This document shows, piece by piece, positions 1-12,916 of a stretch of 64,000 bases of DNA. The first letter of the stretch is position 1; every line of letters begins with the position of its first letter. The DNA is from Abelmoschus esculentus (taxonomy: Eukaryota > Streptophyta > Magnoliopsida > Malvales > Malvaceae), in NCBI GenBank assembly GCA_035048815.1, contig JAUCBN010000036.1:6954001-7018000 (forward strand), written 5' to 3'. The notes under the pieces are model-generated. The model worked only from the letters and a program-made list of their open reading frames with translations, did no database searches and had not been told where the DNA came from. The position numbers were made by a program, and so were the translations under genes.

Positions 1-1060
1 CTTCTTCCCTCGTCATTTCTGTGCTTGCCTGAGTTTTCATATCACGTCGGAGCCTTCTTAACAATAAAAAAATAACTAAATTGATAGTGTTTTAGAATAT
101 AAATAATTAATTTTAATTAATTATTTTAAATTAAAAATAATTTGATTAAATTATAATTTTAAAAAATAAATATAAAAATAAAAATAATAAAATAACAGAT
201 GAAATTAGAATTTTGTTACCAAAATAAAAATTTCCTAAATACTAATTTAAAAAATATTAATTCATGTACCAGCTTAGAAGAAAAACAATAATTACTAACT
301 TGAAAAAAAAGGATCTAGGTTAGATTTAAGCCTTAAAATATTAGACACATAACATAATAAACATAATCTCAGGCTCAGCTCATCTTTTACGGTGTCTTGC
401 AGAGAAACACATGACTCGTGTGAAAATCAAAAGTGGATCACGTGACTCATGAATGAACTGTGCGTTGACGTGTCCCCCGTCGATTTTTATGATAATTTCT
501 TTAGATTAATGTAATGCAGGAAGAGAGTTGTTAATAGTCTGAATATGATGGGCTTTTAGGCTGTTCACCTAAATTAATGTAGAAGGGAGTCGTGGTCGGA
601 AATTATATCATGAGTATAATTTATCATATTAATTATAGTTTTATTTAATAATAATTATTTATTTTATTATTATTTTATAAATTATTTTTTAAATTAATAA
701 ATCTTTGCTTATTTTTTATATTATTTTAAAAACATCTTTTTTAAAATTAAATTAATAACATAAATAATTAATTATAAAATAAATAATTTTTATTAATTAA
801 AAATTACGGATAAGTCAGACCCGTAATATATGAAGTGGAATGAAATCTGGTTGACTGTTTCCGGAAGTGATTAACTGGAAGGAAGTTGATAGCATCTCTC
901 GTGTATTAGAACAAACTTCACTTACCAATACGACGTCGTAACTCCTTGTACGCTTCAACCCGCTTTAGGCAATTTGCTTCTTGATTTCTTCCGGAAACGA
1001 TGACGTCAACCTTTCGGATGAGTGATCCGTGGAGTTAGACCGTGGCAACTTCCCCTTTAT
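1..1060. other. Intergenic DNA 3' of the ATL gene
   Basis: AT-rich DNA downstream of the minus-strand RING gene. I see no open reading frame with a recognisable domain and no RNA gene. A few ACGTG/GACGTC cores occur (about 430-475 and 930-1010) and could be cis elements of an unseen neighbour, but nothing shows this. Confidence 0.5.
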
Positions 1061-1711
1061 TTAAGGACTGATTTCTTCATTAATTTGAATTACCAACTCG
1101 TTTTGTTCTTCAGCCCGTTGTGTTGTCCGGAGACTCGACTCGTTGTTGTTGTTGTTCGAGTTCAACTCGGTAATATTTGAGGATGTTTCGACCGGTTCAC
1201 CTTTGTCACCGGAATCAGAAGTGAGTTTAGCTCGACAAACTGGACAGGTCACGTGATGAGCCAACCAAGCGTCGATACAATCCAGATGAAACACGTGACT
1301 GCATTCCGGAATCAAACGCAGCGTTTCTTCGTCTCCGAACTCACTCAAACAGACCGCGCATTCCAGAGCCGCTTTACCAAGTTTAAGGTCTTTAACATAA
1401 GAATACATAAAACTGGGGAAACTCTCGGTTACCGCCGGATCAAGACCTTTTGACCGCTCCCCTTGAGCAGAGGAAGCCGCTGCGGCGGTGGCCATAGCGT
1501 GAGCTTCGTTACAATGACGGATGCAAACGGAGAGGAAGCCGACCAAGAAGAAAGCGCCGACGAGGACTATAACAACTATGATCATCGACGGGTCGAAATT
1601 ACTGAAACGACCGTAGAAATCAGCCCTTTGTGGAGCTTTAGGCGTAGGCTGCGCCGTCACAGCAACGACAGTTACTATGTGTAGGGAAGTCCAACGGCTG
1701 AGATTAAACAT
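1061..1711 (-). CDS. RING-H2 finger E3 ubiquitin ligase, ATL family
   Basis: This is a membrane-anchored RING-H2 protein of the ATL type, a plant family of E3 ubiquitin ligases that are usually intronless, as here. Read from the upstream in-frame ATG at 1807 it has 248 residues; I prefer the ATG at 1711 (216 residues), because it leaves a short hydrophobic leader directly before the Gln/Pro-rich segment. Numbered from 1807: transmembrane helix about 74-95, the family GLD signature at 121-123, and a RING-H2 domain at 150-191 with the C-X2-C-X14-C-X-H-X2-H-X2-C-X10-C-X2-C ligand set and the conserved Trp (residue 181) that contacts the E2. The tail holds a short Asn run from a GTT repeat near 1143-1160. 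The family ubiquitinates targets at endomembranes or the plasma membrane, often in stress or defence; the substrate cannot be inferred. Its promoter lies beyond 1807. The domain call is firm; the exact start is not. Confidence 0.9.
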   Translation of the reverse strand: MFNLSRWTSLHIVTVVAVTAQPTPKAPQRADFYGRFSNFDPSMIIVVIVLVGAFFLVGFLSVCIRHCNEAHAMATAAAASSAQGERSKGLDPAVTESFPSFMYSYVKDLKLGKAALECAVCLSEFGDEETLRLIPECSHVFHLDCIDAWLAHHVTCPVCRAKLTSDSGDKGEPVETSSNITELNSNNNNNESSLRTTQRAEEQNELVIQINEEISP

Positions 1712-1807
1712 GAGGGATAGGAGGAACGAGATTCTGCAGAGAATGAAATAGAAACGGATAGTGAATTGAAACACTTTGTAACTGAAATTTTGAGGTGGAA
1801 GAAACAA

Positions 1808-4064
1808 ATATAAAGAAGAATCAAAACATATGAAAGGGACAAAGATAACGATCCAGATATTGCCGTGACAGGGAAGTAAATATCCTTGCTGTTGCTGACA
1901 TCATTTTATTCCAATCCCTTAAATCTGGACACGTCCCTTATTAATTATTTTTAACATTTAATTTCACTTAAACTTTTTTATACAGAGAATATAAAAATCT
2001 AATATAAAAAATTTAAATTTAAGATTTAAAGTTATAATTTATAATTAAAATTTAATTTTTTAAGTTTATAGTTTAAAATTTATAATTAAAAAAATTAAAA
2101 TTAATACTTAAGATTTATTTATTTTAATGTTAGTGTATGTAAAAACACACAAAACAGATTCTTAATTTGAATTTCGTAGAACCAATAATATTTTTTATTG
2201 GGATCATTCTTTAAATTTTGTATGTGCTTAAATTTTAGTTTCTTTATTTAATATTAAGTTAATTATTTTGGTAAAAAATATTAAAATAATTAATAGAATG
2301 ATATTAAAGTTTAGTTTTGAAGTATGATTTCATGAGTTAACATTTGATTTGATGTATTGTAAATTATAAAAATATATTTATTTAAATTTCATAATAGAAG
2401 ATTTAATAAACTTTTAATAATAATAATAACAACAACGAGACTTTTACGTTAAATAGATGTTCAAATTATTTTTTAGTTTGATATTTAAATTATTTTTGAG
2501 CTAATTTGATACCTAATGTTATATTACATAATTCGTTTAAGATGTTTTTGTTATTTTTATTGTTAAAGAATGCTAATTATTTTTTAAAATTTCTAAAATT
2601 ATATCTAAAATAAATATAATTAATAAAGTAAAAATATATCTTAAGAATTTCAAATATTCTTAAAATCATCTTCAAAATTCATAAATTTCAAATTCGGTCA
2701 CTCTTGCCAAAGTTGCTGCGACAAAATGAAGCGTCCTTTTTGTACCAACCAATTCACATGTCGTTGGTCGTCTATCCTGTAGATGTTCGTCATGAATCGG
2801 TCAAAGAAATCATTTGATAATTTTAATATTTTGTATAACATCGATCAATTTTCGATGACAGAATGGTGTGAGAAATTATCATAAAGTTTCGGTGACCGAT
2901 TTGATGAACGACAATGTGACAATCAATGACAAAATTAACCTAAATCAATATTTAGATTGGGTATTTAGAAATTTTAAAATTTGTTTTTTTAATCTATAAA
3001 ATTTAGAGATTTTTTTGTAAATTAAGTAATTTTATTTATTTTTAATATAATTTTAAAATTTTTAGAAGATGATATGTATCTTTTTAAGGGTGAGAATTAA
3101 CGAAAAACCTTAAATGAATTACGGAATGAAATGTTAGACACCTAGTTGATTCAAAAAATAATTTAGAGAACTAACTAAAAAAAAGAAGTATAGTTTAACC
3201 ACGTATTTGATGATTAAACCTAATAATAATACTATCTAAACATGAAACATGTAAACTTTAACTTCTAATATTAAATTTAAAATTTAAAATTCTAAATTTT
3301 TAAAATATAAACATAAAGTTCAAGGTTTAATGTATTTTTTATCTTTTAAATTAATACATGTTAGTTTAATTTACTCTTTAAAACTATTTTTTATATATTG
3401 TATCCCTAAACTTTACATTATTTTTTATATTAACTAAAAAATGTAACATTATTAAAAAATAAAAATTTCGACCAATCAATTCAAATCATATAATGTCATT
3501 TTTTTTAATTTTTTTGATAAAATAAAATAAAAATAAATGTAGTAAAAAAATTTTACTATTGTAATTTTATTTCCAAAATTGCTCAAAATAGCACCTTCTT
3601 CCTCCCCAAATTCGAGCCTCCACCCAGTCTTCTTTTCTTTTTTGCAACTCCTTGCTGAAAATTAAATCAGCAGACTTGAAGATGCAAAATCATGCCTAAA
3701 TCTCTCGTTCTTCATTCTCATCCAAATACCCCAATCTCCTGTTCGTCAATAGAATAAATTCTTCTAACCTAAAGGAAATCGAGTTTCGATTAAAATTCTC
3801 AATCTTACAGCTGGATTTCTTTTCTCTCCTAAAAGGAAAATAAAAAATGAACTGATTAAAACTACAAGAAAAAGAAAATCGTAATATTCTTATAAATTAA
3901 ATATATATATATTTAATTTAAAGGATAAAAAATACTTTAAATCAAATTTAATTTAAATTTATTTATAAAAAAGTAAAATTTCCCCCGATCATGTATGAAG
4001 TATTTTCTCTTTATATATTAATCTTATATTTTTTCTTTTGTAACTTTTTTCTGTTAGTATAAGT
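1808..4064. other. Promoter side of ATL and AT-rich intergenic DNA
   Basis: The first few hundred bases should hold the ATL promoter and 5' leader. The rest is very AT-rich with no supported coding sequence. 3590-3840 is less AT-rich and pyrimidine-rich, like a plant 5' leader, but no reading frame follows it. Confidence 0.45.
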
Positions 4065-4622
4065 TTTAAGTGGAAAATCTATTTGTATAGTAAGTAAACT
4101 ATAGATTCAGTTGTATTTTGGTCAGTCAACTATAAATTTTAACATTCAAGTCATTTAACAGTTTAAACACTATCAATCAAGCCATTGGCCATAATTGTTA
4201 ACAAAATATTGATCCAACATCTAAGAATTTTTTTTATAATAATACATTTAGCCTTTTATATTTACACATTCAATTAATTTAGTTATTTTTCAAAAAAATT
4301 TAATAAATTTAACTCTCGATATTTATAAATCATTTCGTATTACTTAAAATTTTAATTAGAATTTTTTAATAAATTTAATCAAAAATCAATAAAATAGTAA
4401 AATTTATATATTATTTTAATTTAGTGTATATCTGAAAGACTAAATATATTATTATATAAATTTGCTTAGTTATCGCATCAATATTTTTATTATTAGTTAA
4501 TAATTAATGACTTAATTTAAACTATTTAAATAATTACATGACATAATTGATAAATTTTTAGTTTAATTAGAATAAAACCAACACTATAGTTTGATGACTA
4601 TAAATGTCGCTTACCATTTAAA
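4065..4622. mobile_element. Possible MITE with imperfect terminal inverted repeats
   Basis: The ends are imperfect inverted repeats over about 45 bp: TTTAAGTGG near 4066 against CCATTTAAA near 4614-4622, and the strings ACTATAG / CTATAGT in both arms. The interior is AT-rich and non-coding. I could not find a clear target-site duplication, so the family is unassigned and chance similarity in AT-rich DNA is possible. Confidence 0.3.
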
Positions 4623-4879
4623 GTAGGATAAACTACAAAATAAGTATTCAAATTATGTCTTTTTTGTAATAGGTGCCTAAAGTATTATTTTGTTGAAATA
4701 GGTGCCTAAAATGTCACTTGGCTTGTTTTAAAGCTATAAGAACTATATTTGATTTTGATATAACAAAGTGTATAAGGACCTTTTTGCAAACAAATTTTTA
4801 AGTATTTAAGTTAATTGACAAGTCAAAATATTTTCTTTAGTCCAAAATTAACACATCAATGATTTTTCTAAGTGTTTTC

Positions 4880-5400
4880 AAAGTCGAACACTCATACCCA
4901 TGCGTTTTGATACACCCCTTAGGTGTTTCAATACAACTGGAATTTAAATAGGCAATATTACATGCGTTTTAATATGGCCTTTGGCTGTTTTTGATACAAT
5001 TTAAAACTATGATTTTTGGTTTCGAAACTAAAAGAAGAAGTATCAAAACAAATATTTCAATACATCCTTTGGCTGTTTGGATACGACCTTGAATTTAAAA
5101 CTAAATATTTTATTTAAAGTGTTTCGATACTAGACTTAGGCGTTTCGGTATAGTGGGTAAATTTTCAAAATAATAAGTATTTAATTATTTGACCGTTGCT
5201 TGTTAGTTATTGAGAATCAAAATTTTCAAAGTTGCTTAACCCGTTTCGATACACCCTTCAAGGTGTTTCGATACGCATTTTGGTAGTGACAAAATGTTTT
5301 TATACAACTCCAAGGTTGTTTTGATACACCCCGTTTTAAAGGCCTCCCGTTTTGATACGGCTTATATGCGTATCGACATGTCCCTCTTTAATGTACATAA
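4880..5400. repeat. Array of TTTCGATAC-type motifs
   Basis: Short motifs of the form GTTTCGATAC and near variants (TTTTGATAC, TTTCAATAC, GTATCGACA) recur about a dozen times with irregular spacing, several followed by ACACCC or preceded by AAGGTG. The same vocabulary appears in the Cop-E LTRs and in solo-J. The segment 5240-5270 especially resembles the Cop-E LTR near 20645-20675, so this may be a remnant of a related LTR. Confidence 0.6.
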
Positions 5401-5560
5401 TGACTCTTTTTATTTTAGCACTGTTCAGTATAAGATTTTCGAGTTGAGATGTTATCTAAAATGTCATTTGAAAATTCTAGGGAGGAAGTTGAAAATAGGT
5501 TTTTAAAATAGTCAATTGTGATGGCCATGGTGTAACTTTCATTTGATTGCCAAACATTAG

Positions 5561-6939
5561 TGATGAGTTCATAATAAACCTAATTTTTATATTATTTTTC
5601 TACTAAATTATTGTTAATAAAGGATAAAATTAAGCACAATATTGGATAATTCTGAGTATTATCCATATTCCAACATCTCAACACCAATTTCATGAATTTA
5701 TCTATTATTTGACATAAAACAGTTGCATTTGATATTTTTCTTTCTTAGACAGGAAACTACCTCACAAGAAATGCCAGAAAGAATAGCGGAAGTAGAGAAC
5801 TAAGGCTAAATTGCAGATAAGCACCCGCCATGGTAGCACTTTAGAGGCTGCGGCAGCAGATTAAAGATAATAACTAGTACTCGATAGATAGAGATAAATA
5901 TGTCGGTTTGGACAGACGCAATGCTAGAAGAAAGAGAAGCGAAAAAATAGAGTCAAATCATGGTCAAAGTTAAAGCGGAAATAAAGGAGTTATTTTAGGA
6001 AATAGAATAAAGTGTTATAGTTTAATAAAGATTTGTATTCTTTTCTTTTAAAAACTCTTTCTTTTTATGAAAGACTTTAACCTAGGCTTGGCCTATATAA
6101 GCCATCTATTAGGGTTAGGAGAGAAAAAATCGGGTTCTCATAGTAAAACCTAAAGCAACCGACAAAGCTATCATGTTCTAAATCTCATTGAGGCTTAGGC
6201 TGTTTGTGAAGTAGTTGGGGAAGAAGGTTGTATCTATCTATATATTAATGCAAACTTTATTTTCATATTTTATTATCTCTTGGCGTTTACTCTTCTTTGC
6301 ATATGGGCTCGAGATGATAGTATGTAAAGAAAAACTTATTTTTCTAATATCGGGAGAGTTAGGCTTACGAAACGAGAGAATACTGTCTTTGCTCAAGGGC
6401 ATCGACTAATTCGCAAGGGTTTCAGCGACTAAAAGGATGTATGTGATCGATTGTTATTCATTCTTGATTCACTCAGAGAGATATCATCAAGATATAGATT
6501 TCAATAGTTTTTCGAGCTTAGGGATAAGGATGAGAAATACGAGGATGCCCTGTCAAATTATGGAAAGTTAAGTTATCAACAAGGCATTACCTCTCCTAGA
6601 CAGCCAAGGCGACCCTTAGTGCGACCCACCACAGTGGGAAGTCAATCCAATGCATTAATAAATGGATAATAAGTACAATTGGACTCCCTTCTACAAAACA
6701 TTTAGCCTAACCTTACTTTTATCATTGATATATTCATTCTTTATTTAGCTATTTATTTAGTTTATTTAATTATCCTCAATTCAACTCAAAATATTTGTGT
6801 TTTTATTTTTCCATGTTGCAAAATTAGAGTGCAATCGAAGGTGATCCAGTCTCTGTGGGTTCAACAACCTTAAATATTATAATTTGACAAAAAAGGTGGA
6901 ACTCTTTAAATTAAGCATAGGACTCTAAAGTTCATGTCA
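5561..6939 (+). repeat. At-D 5' LTR
   Basis: About 1.38 kb, starting TGATGAG right after the ATTAG duplication and ending TGTCA just before the primer site. From about 5675 on it matches the split 3' copy (17591-18307 plus 32811-33346), for example around 5815-5910 against 17703-17800. Confidence 0.8.
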
Positions 6940-6943
6940 AATT

Positions 6944-6960
6944 TGGCGTTGTTGCCGAGA
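6944..6960 (+). other. At-D primer binding site (tRNA-Asp type, degraded)
   Basis: TGGCGTTGTTGCCGAGA, five bases after the LTR end, is a degraded form of the tRNA-Asp complement TGGCGCCGTTGCCGGGG used by Athila-type elements and seen intact in At-A. Confidence 0.75.
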
Positions 6961-7049
6961 ACTAACGTTCAACTTTATTGCAATTTATTTTTGCATACTT
7001 TTATTTTTATTTCTTTTATTTAATTAAAATAACTAGGGTTGTTCTGTGC

Positions 7050-8792
7050 ATGACCATGTCCAATCCTTTTATAGACCAATACCCTTACAACCCTGAAATC
7101 GAGAGAACAACAAGGCATCTGAGACAAAGAATAAGAGAAAGGATAAACCCTGCACCTGGCCAGCAGAACAACGCTGGCATGAATACCACCGAGGTAGACA
7201 ACCAAGGCGTATTCGCAGTTGTTGATCCAACCAACCTTCCAAGACAGAAGCGTGTATGCACTGTCCGTGATTATCTAGAGGAGGACCTGGATGGATTAAC
7301 TCCTGCCGTAGTTATCCCTAATATTGAGGCAAAATATTTTGAACTCAAACCGGTCATGTTCAACATGATCAACATTATAGCTCAGTTTAGGGGAACAACC
7401 AATGAAGATGCTCAATATATAATAAAATTAAAACTTTTTCCTATTCACTAAGGGATACGGCAAAATCTTGGCTTAATAACCTTCAATCGGGGTCGCTGAA
7501 TTCATGGAAAGAACTATGTCGAAGCTTCCTGGCACATTTCAGTTACACTAATATTACAGATAAATTAAGGAACGATATAACGTCATTCAGACATGAAAAA
7601 GATGAATCTATGTATGAGGCTTGAGAAATATATAGAGAATTATATAGAAAATGCCCCATGCATGGATTACCCGAGTAGACTTAAGTATCAATTTTCTACA
7701 ATGCAATGAACACACATACTAGAATCATGCTTGATGCCTCCGTTAACGACACTCTATTAGACCGCCCACCCATGAAAGTCTAAAGATTGTAGAAAGATTA
7801 GCAAAGAACGATTATCAACACCCGACCACTAGATGAGGAGTAACAAGGCAGGGTATGAAAAATTTCGACTCTTCAGATTCGACTTTAGCATAACTGACAG
7901 CTTTGACAAATATGGTAAAGGATCTACAAAAGCCGAGCCACATTCGAGATGTAAAGGTAGTCGTTTTCTATGAAACATGCAGCGACAATCATGACTCAAA
8001 TGCATGCCCGCAAAACCTAGAAACATCTTTCTATTTTGAAACTTTAATAAAAACAACATGTCAAACAATTAAAACCCAACAAGGAGAAAGTACCAGAACT
8101 TCTCATGTAGTAACCCTAATAATGCACTAAACCCGCAACATCAACCTGTGCAAAATACTGGATTTCAGCAAAATAACAGAATTGTCCAACAGCAGTTGCC
8201 GTAGTAGAAAACAACCGATATCTAAAACCTTGGAGAATATGCTACAAACGTTTATGGATCAAACTGATGCTTATATAGCTAACACAAACAAATTCATTCA
8301 AAGAGTCGATACATTCATGGATAGAGCAAAGATGAGGATGCAAAACAATGAATCTACTCTCAAAACGCTGGAAATCACAGTAGGAAAGATGGCACAACAG
8401 ATGAAAAGTTAACCTATAGGAGGTTTACCCAACGATACTGAAGTCGCTAGAACTGGACTACATGAATAGTGTAAGACCATATCTACCAGAAGTGGACTAC
8501 AACTAAAGAACCCTGAAATATCTGCTAGGACAGTAAGTAATAATCCTAAGACAATAAACCCCAAGGAGATTACTGAAGAAAAAACTGAGGCAAAGGAACC
8601 AATAGAAGCTGTCGTCGATGATGCCACAATAGACGATGTCGTAATAGCACCATATATACGATTTCAATGTTTTGAAAAGATTGAAGATCTACGATTACCA
8701 CCACCGTTCTCACAAAGGTTGAAACAACAAAAACAAGAATATCAGTTTAAGAAATTCCTGGACATCCTTAAATAGGTACACATTAATATACC
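7050..8792 (+). pseudogene. At-D gag (decayed) up to the start of the protease region
   Basis: The retrotransposon capsid protein is recognisable but dead. It starts with an ATG at 7050; 7050-7451 is open and includes the family segment FELKPVMFNM. A deletion and frameshift follow near 7430, and the gag core continues in another frame (SLRDTAKSWLN near 7450, then YEA at about 7620 ended by TGA where relatives have Trp). Later stretches contain further stops. The sequence runs to the segment FLDILK, a stop, then VHIN, at about 8755-8790, where At-C is inserted; in At-A this segment lies just upstream of the protease. Capsids of this family coat the RNA in cytoplasmic particles. No intact product is possible. 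Confidence 0.8.
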
Positions 8793-10126
8793 TGATGCGT
8801 GCAATAAAAGTGCAATTGAGTGCAAGTGTATACGTTGTCAAGTAATAAAGTGATAAGTATATCGTGTATCGTCTCCACAGAGATTGGTATAATTAATATC
8901 TCCCCTTGTTCCCTTGCTCCTGAAAGATAAAAAAACAAAAATAAGTGGATTTGTTTAACTAACTAAATAATTAAATAACAAAATATAAAATAAAAGGTTG
9001 AGAATGATATAGAGAAAGTAGATAGGATCCAGCTGCGTCAATTAGTGGATTCGATTGATCTTCTTCTTATCCAATGCAATTATACAATACTGCTTCGACA
9101 GTACTATAAATAAAACCAAAGCAGCATTAGTATTCTCTGCTGCGGCAATCTCTTGCTCTGGGGCAGAGACATCAAAGTTCAGCAAAGTATCCGTAGATGA
9201 CTTCGCTTATCTCTAAGTCAGAGCGTTGTTGATGACTGGTCCTTGACGATACCTCTCGGTGTAAATCAACGATACCCACCAACCAATCCAACACTTCTTT
9301 TAGCTGTTGAAACTCTTAACCTATCTCTAGGCCGAGTTAGTGTCTACAACACCGTACTTATCCTTTTCGTGAATCTACACCTCTCGATGCTAGATAAATA
9401 TATTACTTACCAACTTCTCTTTCGAGCTTGAATGCAAGAACAAGGAATGTCAATAGGATAAGTAAACTTTGATATTATTATTGCATTAGAACAAAGAAAC
9501 AAGAAACAATCTCTTCTCATTAATATCTACAACCTTCACCTATCCCTAAGAAATTTAGAACATAATGTCGATAGGTACAATTCTTAGGGAGAAGGGTTTC
9601 TCTAAAATTGGCTCTCTAAACAATGTGGCTGGCTAGGGTATATATAACCTAGGGCAAACCTTTCCTAAATAGACTCTAACTTGGAGTAAAGAACAAGTCT
9701 TCTACATAAGATCTGATATTTCCAAGTTTGCCGCCTTCTAGAAAGATTTTCCCGCTTGGTCTTTGACTTGGGCTTTTAGTGCGCTAGCCTGGTCCAATTG
9801 GTGCGCTGCATCTTCCAGAATGTTCTTTATATTTTTATCTTTTATTGCGTCTATGATATCGGTGCTGTCACTCTGGATGTTGCGTCGGCCTTGTCCTCTG
9901 CCTCTGCCTCAACACTTTTATACTGCTACCTCGGCCCTGGATATTCCTGCATGTACAGAATATGTAATAATATCTGCATTCTCTATAAATATTGACTTTG
10001 TAAGTAGTGATAACGAAATATCCAATATTGTGCAAAGAGTCCATATTTCAGCTCAAGTTGGTGTATAATAGATGCATAAATTACCATGAGAAGGGTAGTA
10101 AATAACTGCCTTTTAGACACTCATCA
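8793..10126 (-). repeat. At-C 3' LTR (complete)
   Basis: 1334 bp, TGATGCG at the left and ACTCATCA at the right on the plus strand, flanked on the right by the polypurine tract. A TATA-like run at 9639-9647 (minus-strand TTATATATA) sits where At-A and At-B have their LTR TATA box. Confidence 0.88.
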
Positions 10127-10141
10127 AATACCCCCAAACTC
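10127..10141 (-). other. At-C 3' polypurine tract
   Basis: Minus strand GAGTTTGGGGGTATT, directly against the 3' LTR. It is the expected plus-strand DNA primer and matches At-A (30656-30670) exactly. Confidence 0.85.
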
Positions 10142-10416
10142 GAACTATTGCTTGTCCTCAAGCAATGCAAGAAATCAAATTACCGAACCTTACTCCCCTT
10201 TGGTCTTACTTTTCCATCTATTCTCCCCACCATGGTTATGTCTATCTCTCCGTTTTAGCCACTAGTTTACCCAAGGACTTTTACTAAGAAACAAGCTATA
10301 AGGCTAGGTGAGTATGTGAGTTTTATGGACAAGGTTGATTCAAGGCTTTCTTAGATAAACTCTAAGTTCAAGACAGATAGAATTTTGGATTAAAGTTGTC
10401 TCCTTAAAACAACAAG

Positions 10417-10576
10417 TCTTGAGCCAATTTCGGGCACCTCAAGATATGCATTTTCTATTTTCTTCTTTTTCTTATTTTTTTCTTATTAACCACTTATTTG
10501 GCATACTAGAGCCAGTTTCAGGCACCTCTAACATGAAGGAGAGCAAAACTAGAGCCAATGATAGACACCTCTTGTT
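10417..10576 (-). other. At-C triplet of short hairpins (candidate RNA element)
   Basis: Three inverted repeats, each with a 14-nt loop. Minus-strand order: 10576-10547 (8-bp stem with one mismatch), 10531-10506 (CTAGAG-type stem, outer pair broken), 10444-10417 (TCTTGAG/CTCAAGA, 7 perfect pairs, loop GTGCCCGAAATTGG). They match At-A and At-B in order and loop length. Confidence 0.65.
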
Positions 10577-10920
10577 ATTTTTCCAAAAAGCTCTAAGTCC
10601 TTATCACCTAAGTTTATTAAAAGAATTCCTAAATCAAGCAAGTCCAAAAAGTGTTTCTTTTCTTTCTAACCCTAAAGCAAGCTTCTAAGTTTTATTCCAT
10701 GAGTATCCTATGGTTATCCCTTCAAAACAAAACTTGGCCATGGTAAGAATAAATATTTCTATAGCCTTAAAGGAGTAAACTAAAGCAAAGCTGATGTAAA
10801 GTAGTGCAAGATTAAAACAATAATTCAAGAAAAGAGAATATTGCAAAAATTTAAAAATTACTCCCTTTTTTATGGTAATGCCACGATAGTGGATTGCCTC
10901 GTTAGTGCTTCTGCACCTAC

Positions 10921-10935
10921 AATACCCCCAAACTC
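10921..10935 (-). other. At-C internal copy of the polypurine tract
   Basis: The 15-mer GAGTTTGGGGGTATT (minus strand) is identical to the 3' polypurine tract of the same element, about 795 bp upstream of it and just after ORF2. Equivalent positions in At-A, At-B and At-D hold purine-rich relatives of it. Confidence 0.6.
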
Positions 10936-11021
10936 AAACCGAGCATTATCTTAAATGCTTAAGATATAAGGAAAACAACAATTGCAATAAGGAAATAGAT
11001 AAAAGTAGTAAATGAAATTAT

Positions 11022-12555
11022 TTATAACGACTCCGAGGAGATGCTTGTACAGAGCATTCTCCTAGGCCTTGCTGTTGACGCCTTTTGTCTGGATCTTGTG
11101 CTGGTGATTATTGTTGTTTGGCCTGCCGATGCGGCTGAACTCGACTAGGCGGTGTTCGGTGCGTTGGTGTAGTAACTTCATCTCCCTCTTCCACTTCGTC
11201 CATATTTTCTATGTCCATAATTTTCGTTCTACCCCCTACCGTGGCAGTGGGTATTGCTGATTCATGGGACGAACTATGGTATTCGTCAATCTCATGAGAC
11301 AACGTATCCCTGCTGAGACTGGCATAGGGATTGGTTCCCTTTGGGGAGAGTTAAAGACAACTCGCCTCTTGGATGGCCTTTTGCTGGTAGATGATATACT
11401 CCGGCAGACCTGGCCGGCCTGGAAGGTCCGGCAACATGAAACTGTTGATGCGGCTGTGGCTGGAAAAATGGTTGCGGCCCTAGGGTAGGTGTTGTCTCAG
11501 TATAAGGGGCGACAATAACGAACATATTGGCTGGGAACTCGGGGAATTACGCCCCTTGATGTGGGAAACTTTGCATCATCATGTTGGCTAGAGAGGTGTT
11601 GAAGTTGCACTGGTACTCCATATACCGTTGTTGGCGAAGGTCTATGGCTACCATTCTTTGCAGAATTTCTTGGTACGGGTCCACTGCGTTAGTTGGCTCG
11701 GTAGAGGCTGGTGGTTCTATTGAATACTGCCCTCCGGCAGTGAAGTCGGCAATAAACTGTTGTGGTGTTACCTGGACAGGTTCTACATGCGTGATCTGTA
11801 TAACTCGGTGGCAGAAGTCTCTTGTCCATCCCTGCCGAGTTGGCGTATATAGATCCGTGTCTTCGATTGAAACTCCTGCATTAATGCACAAGGCAGATAT
11901 TAAACATGGGAAATAAAGTGGTCCACGTTCCTTCTTACCATATTCATGAATTTCGTGAAGAATGATCTCTCTAATGTTAATGCTTCTCTTATTGATGATA
12001 GACTGGACCAGCACCAGTCTTTTACGATCCACTGTGTTGTTATGGGAGGTTGGGATAAGTCGTCTCTTGACAAAAGTATACCATATCTTTGCCTCGGGTT
12101 TAAGATTTTGCCTTATTATTGAATTTTTATGGGCACCGGTTTCCCATGAGGTGTTGCTGTAACAAAGCTCATCTTTAATCTCTTCATAGTCTTGAGTGGT
12201 GATGCCGTCTACGAATTCGGCATGAGCATCATGTGTGAGGGTGAGACCATAAAAACTCATTGATACTTGCGGCATCAAGTCGAACAGGCTTGCTTCGGTA
12301 GTGGACAAATAGGTTGTCCTTGCTCGATCCATGTACGTAAAATTCTCTCACAATGGTGGCGTTTGCCTATGGAGGCTGTAGGCAGAATGCCTCCCAATCT
12401 TGATACTGAATCTTGTTGAACAAGTACGATTCAATGCCGAAGTATATCTCATTGGTTTGTTGAAATCCTTACTCTTCCTATAACTGTCGAGCAACGAACA
12501 AGCGGTTGAATCAGTCAGCAACAGTGGTCGGAGCGAATCTTGTGTAAGAAGCCAT
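11022..12555 (-). pseudogene. At-C ORF2, 'putative plant transposon protein' type
   Basis: Second ORF of the element, of the kind usually annotated in plant genomes as 'putative plant transposon protein'; its biochemical role is not known to me. The start ATG is at 12555, about 155 bp after a TATA box. The longest open stretch is 12332-11547 (261 residues) and carries the best-conserved core: AEFVDGITTQDYEEIKDELC, RRLIPTSHNNTVDRKRL, the segment GKKERGPLYFPCLISALCIN, and further on DPYQEILQRM followed by LRQQRYMEY, which looks helical. The C-terminal part is low complexity, rich in Pro, Gln and acidic residues, with VEEGDEVTTP near the end. Frameshifts and several stops (one replacing Trp near 12485) kill it. 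I see no DDE, RNase H or RT motif. Confidence 0.75.
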
Positions 12556-12709
12556 TGATTGTTCGTGGAAGATGATTTGAGAGAAAAATTCTGGAGTAAT
12601 AGAGAGTTCTGAAAATTTCAAGATATTGGAAAGATAGTGAGAGTAAAATTGTTCAAGAAAGCAAAAGTAGCAAGAATGCAAGAGTAAATAGTGCACAACA
12701 ATGAGTCTT

Positions 12710-12717
12710 CTTATATA
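12710..12717 (-). promoter_or_regulatory. At-C internal TATA box before ORF2
   Basis: Minus strand TATATAAG within CCTATATAAG, about 155 bp before the ORF2 ATG. The same site stands before ORF2 in At-A (25176-25183) and At-B (38549-38556). Confidence 0.55.
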
Positions 12718-12916
12718 GGCTGTAAAAATATGACTATTAAAAAGTAGCCGTTAGACATTTACTACCTTGATGCACAATTACTACCGCGGCAGATTTCTCG
12801 ATAGATATCCGTTACACTGTTTCTGCCCGTTAGGAATTCTGTGGCTCTGACATAGTGCGTTGCCGCAGCAGTAGACTTCCTGCTGTGACATAATTTTTCT
12901 AAATTCTTTGCTATAT

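Noticed and set aside
1253..1684. Open frames opposite the ATL gene
   Set aside because: They lie antisense to the RING coding region and encode nothing recognisable.
3590..3840. 5' leader of an undetected gene
   Set aside because: Leader-like composition only; no frame with a start and domain follows before AT-rich DNA.
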